Source: CAZIPZ01 sp964541075
GTDB lineage: Bacteria > Acidobacteriota > Terriglobia > 20CM-2-55-15
Reading direction: 5' to 3'
NCBI GenBank assembly: GCA_964541075.1
Contig: CAZIPZ010000062.1
Coordinates: forward strand, 1-19,897
Length of the DNA stretch: 19,897 nucleotides
The notes beneath the pieces are model-generated. The model did not search any database. It was given only the letters and a program-made list of their open reading frames with translations, and was not told the DNA's origin. Positions within the stretch are counted from its first letter, which is position 1, and each line of letters starts with the position of its first letter. Positions 13,282-19,897 of this stretch are shown piece after piece. Position numbers and translations under genes: made by a program.

Positions 13282-16197
13282 ATGACAGTGACATTGCGTA
13301 ATTTTGTTATGTCCATTCTACTGGTCGCCGTTCTGGCTTTACCGCTGGCGGCGCAGCAAGGGAATGGAGCAATTACCGGACGCGTTTCCGATAACAGCGC
13401 CGCCCTCATACCTGGAGTTGCGGTAACCCTGACCAGCACCTCAGTTATGGGCGAGCGCAATTCCGTGACAGATGAGCGAGGAGCTTACCGCTTCGATCAA
13501 TTGCCTCTCGGAACCTACACTCTGAAGTTTGAGTTGCCCGGCTTTGCCACACTCATTCGCGAAGGGATTCAGATTACTGCCGGGTTCACGGCTAACATCA
13601 ACGTCACTCTGAGCGTCGCCAGCGTTGCCGAAACCGTAACGGTGACAGGACAGTCGCCGGTTGTGGACACACAGAGTTCAACAGTAGCTGTTAACCTGAC
13701 GCCCGAGATCCTGACGAATCTGCCAACAGGCAGGGACATGATTTCGATGGCCGGCATTTCTCCGGGCATCATGGTGCGCGCCTGGGATGTCGGCGGGAGT
13801 CAGGTCGGAACCAGCACTGGTTTCCGGACTTACGGAACAGACGGACAGACCTATGACATGCTTGACGGTGTCATCATCGCGGCCAATCTATTCGGCGACT
13901 TTGGATCGATTCAGGAAGTTCAGGTCGTCACAGCTGCCAAAAGCGCGGAAGCGAAGGTGGCCGGCGCGTATGTGAACAAAATCGTCAAGACAGGAAGCAA
14001 CAATTTTCACGGCGGCGCTGACGTCTACTGGGAAACTCCAAAACTGCAGGGAAACAATTTGAACGACAGGTTGAAGTCTTTGGGAGTCACTGGCGGAAAC
14101 CGTATATCGAGTTTTACGGATGTTAATGCGGATGTCGGCGGACCGTTCAAAAAAGACAAGTTCTGGTGGTATTTTTCGGCGCGTCACAACAGGGTTGCAC
14201 TGTTTTCCCCTGGTTTTAGAAAAGGGGGATGCGATGAGACTCCGGGGTGCACAGCGCCCGTCGGCACCTTCGTCGCCGACAATGCATCGAACGAAGAAGT
14301 CGCCTTCTTCACCGACCTTCCTTCAGCAACACTGAAAATGAACTATCAGGTCAACCAAAACAATCAGGTGAGCGTGCTGTCAAACTGGAACGATAAGCAT
14401 CAGCCTTACCGCGGGGGTTTTGGAAATCGAGCTCAGTTCTTCAATGGAGACTCTGTCGCCAGGCAACGCTATCCCACATTGCTGGGTAAGGCTCTCTGGA
14501 CGTCGGTGCTCAATACGCGGATCACTGTAGACACTTCATACAATGTCCATAACAGAAATTCACCATACGATCGCCGAGTGAACGAGTACAGCAGGAGGGA
14601 TGTGGATACCCAGCTCGTACGCGGCGGTTTTTCAGGCGAGAACACGGGCCTCAACACCAGCTATAACGGGGGCGGAATCACAATCAGCCGCCAGAACAAT
14701 CTTCAGTGGCAGTACAACATTTTCAATATGACGCTGTTGGCGGACAACTTGATCACCGGGACCCACAACATCAAGACCGGTTTGTCCCGCAACGGTTATT
14801 CCGCTCGTCAATCGGAAGACGGAACCGTTGGGCATATGATCCTGTTTTATACAGGCGGATTCAGATCGCCTCTCTACATCGACACGCTGGACACACCTTT
14901 CACCAAGAAGCGTGCGATGAAGCAATGGTCCTACTACATCAATGACACTTGGAACGTGGCGCGCCGGCTCACTCTCGGACTCGGCTTCCGTTTTGACCAG
15001 ACGACGCCGTATCTTCCCGAGCAGGAGAAGACGGGAATCGGCCCGTTCCAGGCCATCTATTCTGTTTCCCGCAAGGATCTGCCGACATTGAACGGCCCGG
15101 TTCCGCGTTTCTCACTGATCTATGACATATTCGGCAACGGCAAAACCGCGTTGAAGGCGAGCTATGGTAAATACGTCACAGATCCGGAGTCCAGCCTTGC
15201 CGATTCTGTGAATCCAGTCGCTGTAACCTCAACTCGGTACAATTGGGACGCAACCGGCCCTGCCACGAATTGTTATCTCACCACCTGCGCATTCAGCACG
15301 GCTGGCCGGACGCCAGTCAGTGTTGTCGGCGGCCGCGACAGGGAGGTCGATCCGAATCTCAAATTTCCGTACACAATTGAATACACGGCAGGTATGGACC
15401 ATGAGCTGATGCAGGATGTTTCATTGCGGCTGTTCGTGGTGCGGAAGTTCGAGCAGGATCTCTTTCAGACGCACAATGACGCCATTCCATTCTCCGCATA
15501 CAGCATTCCAGTAAACGGAGTCGATCCCGGACGCGATGGGCGGACCGGAACGGCGGACGATCGTACACTGACGGTCTACAGCCTGGAACCCTCGTTCGTT
15601 GGGAGGCGCAAAGACGTGCTGAGGAACAACACGTCATTGGACAACGCCAACACGACTTTCGATGTTGAAATTGTAAAGCGCTTCTCGAACAAATGGCAGG
15701 TGCTTACAGGCTGGGACTACCTGTTCCGTAAGGTTTGGTCTACGGCCGCTGTTGTCGCGGATAACGCAGGCTTCGCGCTGGACCCAAACAACCTCATCTA
15801 CAACAGCGGTGAACGCTATAACACATGGCATGCCAAGGTCATGGGTACATATGATGCGCCATATGGCCTGAAGGTATCCGGTGTTTTCAGAGCCGCTAAA
15901 GGAGAAGCGTACGGTCGCCGTTGGAACAGTCCTCGGCTGAACCAGGGGACTCTGAATCTTTGGGTTGAACCTATCGGTACATTCACTATGGACAATGTAA
16001 ACATTCTCGATTTCCGCGCCGAAAAGGGGTTCCAGCTCGGAGAAAATAGAAAGTTAAGCGCCACGTTCGACCTGTTTAACGTGCTGAACTCCGCAGCGAT
16101 CCTTGGCGTGAATAACCTAACCGGCGCCGATTTCTCGAGGCCAACCCAGACGCTGGCTCCGCGTATCGCCCGCTTAGCCCTGAAGTACGCCTTCTGA
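13282..16197 (+). CDS. Oar-type TonB-dependent transporter, complete
   Basis: A 971-aa outer-membrane transporter. Signal peptide at residues 1-24 (FVMSILLVAVLALPLAAQQ). Carboxypeptidase-regulatory-like Ig-fold domain at about 28-108 (AITGRVSDNSAALIPGVAVT, then DERGAYRFDQLPLGTYTLKF). TonB plug-like domain at about 110-230 (ETVTVTGQSPVVDTQSS, LPTGRDM, YDMLDGVIIAA, IQEVQVVTAAKSAEA). A long barrel with the marker VGGPFKKDKFWWYFSARHNR runs to the terminal LALKYAF. This is the usual acidobacterial Oar-like layout and length (about 950-1,100 aa). It is a paralogue of the truncated gene at the left edge. It has its own promoter candidate and a strong terminator, so it is probably monocistronic. The substrate is unknown. 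Such proteins in this group are mostly assumed to import oligosaccharides or other large nutrients, or to act in adhesion (Myxococcus Oar). Confidence 0.95.
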   Translation: MTVTLRNFVMSILLVAVLALPLAAQQGNGAITGRVSDNSAALIPGVAVTLTSTSVMGERNSVTDERGAYRFDQLPLGTYTLKFELPGFATLIREGIQITAGFTANINVTLSVASVAETVTVTGQSPVVDTQSSTVAVNLTPEILTNLPTGRDMISMAGISPGIMVRAWDVGGSQVGTSTGFRTYGTDGQTYDMLDGVIIAANLFGDFGSIQEVQVVTAAKSAEAKVAGAYVNKIVKTGSNNFHGGADVYWETPKLQGNNLNDRLKSLGVTGGNRISSFTDVNADVGGPFKKDKFWWYFSARHNRVALFSPGFRKGGCDETPGCTAPVGTFVADNASNEEVAFFTDLPSATLKMNYQVNQNNQVSVLSNWNDKHQPYRGGFGNRAQFFNGDSVARQRYPTLLGKALWTSVLNTRITVDTSYNVHNRNSPYDRRVNEYSRRDVDTQLVRGGFSGENTGLNTSYNGGGITISRQNNLQWQYNIFNMTLLADNLITGTHNIKTGLSRNGYSARQSEDGTVGHMILFYTGGFRSPLYIDTLDTPFTKKRAMKQWSYYINDTWNVARRLTLGLGFRFDQTTPYLPEQEKTGIGPFQAIYSVSRKDLPTLNGPVPRFSLIYDIFGNGKTALKASYGKYVTDPESSLADSVNPVAVTSTRYNWDATGPATNCYLTTCAFSTAGRTPVSVVGGRDREVDPNLKFPYTIEYTAGMDHELMQDVSLRLFVVRKFEQDLFQTHNDAIPFSAYSIPVNGVDPGRDGRTGTADDRTLTVYSLEPSFVGRRKDVLRNNTSLDNANTTFDVEIVKRFSNKWQVLTGWDYLFRKVWSTAAVVADNAGFALDPNNLIYNSGERYNTWHAKVMGTYDAPYGLKVSGVFRAAKGEAYGRRWNSPRLNQGTLNLWVEPIGTFTMDNVNILDFRAEKGFQLGENRKLSATFDLFNVLNSAAILGVNNLTGADFSRPTQTLAPRIARLALKYAF

Positions 16198-16236
16198 CGA
16201 TCGAGTAACTATCGATCCCCAGTTTCGTTCCGCGAT

Positions 16237-16271
16237 TTCGGCCTCTCGAAAGGGAGGCCGAACTTTTGTTT
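16237..16271 (+). terminator. Intrinsic terminator after the Oar-type gene
   Basis: An 11-pair stem (TTCGGCCTCTC with GGGAGGCCGAA, one G-U) closed by a GAAA tetraloop at 16248-16251 is followed by CTTTTGTTT. It lies 40 bases after the stop. Read on the minus strand the stem is preserved but lacks a strong T-run, so it mainly serves the plus-strand gene. The remaining bases up to 16363 hold no supported gene. Confidence 0.85.
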
Positions 16272-16363
16272 GGGCGGAACTGAATAACGGGCATGGCCAC
16301 GAACCGGAGACCAGTCTCGCTTTCGTCATGCGGCGCGAAGGTGCGCATTCCGGAGTCTAGTTC

Positions 16364-18568
16364 TCAATATCCAAACATGTAGGTGAGCTTGCCAATCAGC
16401 GCGCGATCGATGAGCCGATGACTAGTGCTGTCGCGCCGTTCGTTATAGACAATGAATAAGTCGCTCAAGGGCCGGTGGATGATATTGAATCGAATATTGG
16501 AGGTCCATTGGCGCGCATCTGTGTTGTATTGAATCAAAGCATTCAGGAAGACCGTAGTCGTGAATGAATAGTTCAAGCGGAGACTGGCAAGATCCGTGTT
16601 GAAACGGACATCAGGCCGCTCCAGGTCGATCTGGTTGCGAGTGTAGTTCACTGAGGTCGTCAAACGGAAACTCGGACGAACCTTTCCTCCTAGAGTAAAC
16701 GCAGTTCTGTTTCCCGAATAGAACGTTCCTTTGTCGATTCGGAAATTCATGCCTAGAGGTCGCGCCCGGCTGGATGTATACGTGACGTAGTTGTTATCGA
16801 ACCAGTAGTCGCCGGTCGGGATTTGGACTCCAGTTTGGATCCGAAACGATCTGTACAGCCGTTCGAACTGACCGGTGCGTCCAGCTTCGAATGTTGCTCC
16901 ATCCTGGAAATTAATCGGAAGGCGGAAGTCCAGAGTCTTCGTCTCGATCGTGTTGGACGAATTCCAATATCCGGATTGTTCGATGTTAGGAAGAATATCG
17001 CGGACCTTGCGCCGCAAGGCCGCTGGACGAAACGTATATCCAAAATAGTTGGTCCATTTGCGGATTCCTGTGCGCGGAACGAAGCCCACTTCAGCATTGA
17101 AATCCCTGCCGATGTCCGTAAAGATCGATCGTATGTCCCAAACGCGATCATGGAAGGCTATCGCGACTCGGTAAGCTTCATTGTCCAAGCCGCCCAAGGT
17201 GGAATCCGTTTTCGCGTAAAACGAGCTGAAGTATGTGGAGGACCCAAAACGCAGGTTGGCGTCGGCGCCGTAGCCGCGATTGAAGCCGATGCCGTCCTTA
17301 TTAATAAAGATCGCTCCGATTTGCGAACCCGCGCCGACATTCCGACGAACCCGCCCAACTGTGAAGTTGGTTGCGGGCGCCAAGTTTGATTTGCGTGTTT
17401 GAATGTTTACCGCGCCCAGAGACCACGGTCCAAGTCTCCCGGTCAGGCGGGCTCCGCCAAAGATAGGAATCTCGCTGCCATCGTCGCCGATACCGATTCT
17501 TCGACTGAAGAAAAAGATTAACTCCTCATTTCTAGGCGCCTGCCGTCCGGTCAACTGGTCTGTTGTTCCGAATGAAAAAATGCCCGAATTTTCGATAAAG
17601 AATTCTCGCTTCTCAGGAAAAAAGAGGTTGAACCGTGTGAGATTCACCTGCTGTTCATCGGCCTCGACTTGCGAGAAGTCTGTATTCAACGTGGCATCAA
17701 CGATGAAAGATGCTCCCAATCCGTATTTGAGATCGAAACCGGCGTCAGCCTTCTTTTCCGTTCGCGTTCCAGCGGCCGCGGCGAACTGACCGAAACTCGA
17801 AAGTACGTATGGCTTGACGCGTATGTTAGCGCCCGGCTGTATTCCTTCCAGGTCCTCTAGGGTGCCCGCCATGGAAACACGATTCAGGCGGTAAGGGCGC
17901 GGAATCGGAGACCAGAAAGAATCCTCGTTTAGTCGGCGCACACGGCGTGCGAAGTTGATTCCCCAATTCTGAGGCGACGCGTCCGGAAAACGCAGCGTTT
18001 TGAAGGGAATCGCAATCTCTGCGATCCATCCTTCCTCGATGATCCGCGTTTTGATGTAGGTGACCGCTTCCCACTCCGGATTTCGTTCGCTTTCGTTCAT
18101 CGACTGCATGTCGCGCTTGGCGCCCTGCGGATTGATCCAGAACTCGAAGCCGTTTCGCCCATCATGGAAGGTGTCGAGAATGATTCCGATGGCATCTGTG
18201 TCAGGAGGCTGAAAATCGCGGATGATGTCATTGGTAAAAATCTTGTCCGGTTCGGAATCGTATGACATGAAACCGAAGTAGAGCATGTCGGCGTCATAGA
18301 GAACGCGGACTTCCGTGCGATAAGTTGCGCCCTCGCCTTCCCGCGGCTCCGTTTGGATAAAGTCGGACGCGACAGGAGCAGTTTTCCACACCGGCTCATC
18401 AAGCACTCCGTCAACGGAGATTTGTTCATTGATCTTTACGGCGTGCAGGCGTCTGGCCAGCCGGGCCGTAGAGTAATCGATATCATTGTTGGCGGCGTCC
18501 AGCGTGACAGCCATAACTGCAAACAGAAAGGAGGCGAGCGTTATTTTTCGGAGCATATGCCGGCACAT
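16364..18568 (-). CDS. CBM9-like/DUF5916 outer-membrane beta-barrel protein
   Basis: About 734 aa. A signal peptide (LRKITLASFLFAVMAVTLDA) precedes a CBM9-like beta-sandwich domain at about residues 40-215. That domain has the hallmarks ISVDGVLDEPVWKTAP, TEVRVLYDADMLYFGFMSYD, DAIGIILDTFHDGRNGFEFW and GWIAEIAIPFKTLRFP. The remainder is the DUF5916 region (NFARRVRRLNEDSFWSPIPR; DFSQVEADEQQVNLTRFNLF; FPEKREFFIENSGIF), which reads as amphipathic barrel strands ending LTYMFGY. The family is widespread in Acidobacteriota and Bacteroidota, with a carbohydrate-binding-like domain fused to an outer-membrane barrel; its biochemical role is not established. I prefer ATG 18568 or 18556 (five codons apart, neither with a strong ribosome site) over TTG 18625, because the extra residues in front of the signal peptide look non-coding. 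It follows the third Oar-type gene on the same strand, separated by a terminator-like hairpin. Confidence 0.9.
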   Translation of the reverse strand: MCRHMLRKITLASFLFAVMAVTLDAANNDIDYSTARLARRLHAVKINEQISVDGVLDEPVWKTAPVASDFIQTEPREGEGATYRTEVRVLYDADMLYFGFMSYDSEPDKIFTNDIIRDFQPPDTDAIGIILDTFHDGRNGFEFWINPQGAKRDMQSMNESERNPEWEAVTYIKTRIIEEGWIAEIAIPFKTLRFPDASPQNWGINFARRVRRLNEDSFWSPIPRPYRLNRVSMAGTLEDLEGIQPGANIRVKPYVLSSFGQFAAAAGTRTEKKADAGFDLKYGLGASFIVDATLNTDFSQVEADEQQVNLTRFNLFFPEKREFFIENSGIFSFGTTDQLTGRQAPRNEELIFFFSRRIGIGDDGSEIPIFGGARLTGRLGPWSLGAVNIQTRKSNLAPATNFTVGRVRRNVGAGSQIGAIFINKDGIGFNRGYGADANLRFGSSTYFSSFYAKTDSTLGGLDNEAYRVAIAFHDRVWDIRSIFTDIGRDFNAEVGFVPRTGIRKWTNYFGYTFRPAALRRKVRDILPNIEQSGYWNSSNTIETKTLDFRLPINFQDGATFEAGRTGQFERLYRSFRIQTGVQIPTGDYWFDNNYVTYTSSRARPLGMNFRIDKGTFYSGNRTAFTLGGKVRPSFRLTTSVNYTRNQIDLERPDVRFNTDLASLRLNYSFTTTVFLNALIQYNTDARQWTSNIRFNIIHRPLSDLFIVYNERRDSTSHRLIDRALIGKLTYMFGY

Positions 18569-18635
18569 CTTATTACGAAACCCCTGGGTGCGCCTAACTT
18601 GCATTTGAGGCAGAGATGTTGCCAATAGAAAAGAT

Positions 18636-18675
18636 CGGGGCGCCCGACCCTTTTATAAAGAATTCAAGCGCCCCG
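18636..18675 (-). terminator. Terminator-like hairpin after the right-edge transporter
   Basis: CGGGGCGC (18636-18643) is a perfect 8-base complement of GCGCCCCG (18668-18675), starting seven bases beyond the TAG stop at 18682-18684. On the minus strand the stem is followed by ATCTTTTCT; on the plus strand by TTTTATC. The 24-base loop is long. An alternative minus-strand stem, TCGGG-CGC-CCCGA, followed by TCTTTTCT, would make a more compact terminator. Either way the site separates the transporter from the DUF5916 gene. Confidence 0.6.
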
Positions 18676-18681
18676 TTTTAT

Positions 18682-19896
18682 CTAGAAGAGGAACTTCAGA
18701 CCAAATTGCATCTGGCGTCCATCCAGGGCGGCGCCAATGGTTCCGAAATCCCTTGAGTCAAACTGCAGAGTGCTGCCAATGTGCGGATAGAAATTCACCT
18801 GATTGAAAGCGTTGAATACCTCCCACCGGATCTGAATGTTCTTTCCTTCGGCCACATCGATATCCTTCATCAACGAAAGATCGCTTGCGAAATACCCGGG
18901 ACTGACGATGCTGCCTCTTGACGCGTTGCCGAATGTCCCTCTGGCAGGCAGAGCGAAAGCATCCTTGTTCCACCAACCGGTTTTCGGATTCGGATTCTCG
19001 AGTTTCGGGTTGCCGATCAGCAAAGGCCGGTCGTAGCGATCCCCTGTGCCGCTGTAGTCTTGAGAGAGAACTGGCGTCTGGGGAATGCCGCTGTTGGCGC
19101 GAACGACGCCCGACAACTGCCACTTCCTTAGCAGCCCGCCCACAAAACCGGAGCGATTGCGTGCAAGCGGCAGCTCATAAAGAAATGTGCCGGAGAAGCG
19201 ATGCCGTATATCTTCCTGACCCAGGCCTCTCTCCGCTTTCAGGTTGTATGAGCTTTGGGGATTTACCTGGGCTCGCCTGGATCCATCGTCGATGACTTTG
19301 CCCCAGGAATACGCGATTAACACCGTCGCGCCTGTGTTCGCTCTTCTCTCGACACGCCCTTGCAATCCATGGAACATGCGATTGCCGCGAGACTCGAGCC
19401 ATGTCACGGGCCCGAACATCGGATAAGGACGCGGACTGAACGGCGTGAGCGGCTGGTTGATATTGCGGTTTGCGGTTAGGTGCGTTCCTTTCTTACCGAC
19501 ATATGCAAGATCCAAAACCACACCCATCGGAAATTCATTTTGCACTCCCAAATTCCAATGAGCATAGTAGTCATTGGTCGTGTCGTACTTTGTGCTGACG
19601 ATCGTCATCACACCCATTGGACCGCTTCCCGGAAGTCCTAGAGGATATTGAGCAGTGGTTCCTGGCCATGGATTGTCCCATGTCGGTCCTTGGGTTCTGA
19701 CAAATCGCTGGTCGAAGCTGAAGGGCATTTGTGAACTTCCGTTGCAGCCCAGGCGGCACAAGTCGTCGATCTGATAGAAGAGCCCGTATCCGCCGCGCAC
19801 CACGGTCTTCGTGCGTCCCATCGGCGTCCATGCAAAACCGACGCGAGGGGAGAAATTGTTTGCGTCGACTTTCCAGATCCTTTTTGATCTTTCGAA
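18682..19896 (-). CDS. Oar-type TonB-dependent transporter, C-terminal part (5' end outside window)
   Basis: 405 codons, open to the right edge. Upstream of the first in-frame ATG (19821) the frame continues as transporter sequence (ANNFSPRVGFAWTP), so that ATG is internal and the true start is outside the window. It shows barrel hallmarks of the Oar-like group: VVRGGYGLFYQ, LDLAYVGKKGTHLTANRNIN, IAYSWGKVIDDGS, DIRHRFSGTFLYELP, KWQLSGVVRANSGIPQTP, WEVFNAFNQVNF and the aromatic end FGLKFLF. It belongs to a different subgroup from the two paralogues in this window (GVRRSNxGxPxTP-type end versus the KAAGEAYGRRW type). The substrate is unknown. The missing part should contain the signal peptide, regulatory-like domain and plug. 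Confidence 0.93.
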   Translation of the reverse strand, partial: FERSKRIWKVDANNFSPRVGFAWTPMGRTKTVVRGGYGLFYQIDDLCRLGCNGSSQMPFSFDQRFVRTQGPTWDNPWPGTTAQYPLGLPGSGPMGVMTIVSTKYDTTNDYYAHWNLGVQNEFPMGVVLDLAYVGKKGTHLTANRNINQPLTPFSPRPYPMFGPVTWLESRGNRMFHGLQGRVERRANTGATVLIAYSWGKVIDDGSRRAQVNPQSSYNLKAERGLGQEDIRHRFSGTFLYELPLARNRSGFVGGLLRKWQLSGVVRANSGIPQTPVLSQDYSGTGDRYDRPLLIGNPKLENPNPKTGWWNKDAFALPARGTFGNASRGSIVSPGYFASDLSLMKDIDVAEGKNIQIRWEVFNAFNQVNFYPHIGSTLQFDSRDFGTIGAALDGRQMQFGLKFLF

Positions 19897-19897
19897 A

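Noticed and set aside
14120..14335. Out-of-frame open frames inside the transporter, kinase and GGDEF-EAL genes
   Set aside because: They lie entirely within well-supported genes, have Arg/Ser-rich low-information translations and no ribosome sites.
18569..18625. DUF5916 gene starting at TTG 18625
   Set aside because: It adds 19 residues before the signal peptide, uses a TTG and lacks a Shine-Dalgarno; downstream ATGs fit the signal sequence better.

Overview
The window (19,897 bp, roughly 53-55% GC by eye, one 10-base N gap) looks like a fragment of a draft Acidobacteriota genome. That placement is an inference. It rests on three Oar-type TonB-dependent transporters (carboxypeptidase-regulatory-like N-terminus, 'KYAF/KFLF' barrel ends), a CBM9-like/DUF5916 outer-membrane protein and a YfiR/CHASE8 signalling cassette in one place. 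No rRNA, tRNA, CRISPR array, transposase or integrase was seen.

Left, plus strand (1-3416): the 3' end of an Oar-type transporter, a 50-bp region with two interleaved inverted repeats, a frameshifted VOC (glyoxalase-fold) gene, and two ABC-2-type permease genes that overlap by one base. No ATPase or HlyD partner gene is visible beside the permeases.

Centre, minus strand (12936 down to 3470): a tightly packed run of eight genes, almost certainly one operon. In transcription order it encodes a small unknown protein (about 68 aa), a 370-aa protein with a possible tandem GNAT-like fold, a class I SAM methyltransferase, a TonB-dependent receptor, a YfiR-family periplasmic protein, a CHASE8-HAMP hybrid histidine kinase, a stand-alone receiver, and a REC-PAS-GGDEF-EAL protein. 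Most junctions are overlaps or gaps under 20 bases, several with a Shine-Dalgarno overlapping the upstream stop. The reading I favour is an outer-membrane-to-cytoplasm chain: the receptor and YfiR sense or gate something in the envelope, YfiR acts on the CHASE8 domain of the kinase, and the kinase feeds two receiver proteins, one of which makes or degrades c-di-GMP. This resembles the Pseudomonas YfiBNR circuit, with the diguanylate cyclase output moved from the membrane sensor into a phosphorelay-controlled cytoplasmic protein.

Right (12937-19897): a divergent intergenic region with a near-consensus plus-strand sigma-70-type promoter and a leader of about 290 nt, then a complete Oar-type transporter (13282-16197) paralogous to the one cut off at the left edge, then a strong intrinsic terminator. 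On the minus strand follow a DUF5916 outer-membrane protein and the C-terminal part of a third Oar-type transporter that runs off the right edge. The window therefore holds a c-di-GMP signalling operon bracketed by outer-membrane uptake genes.
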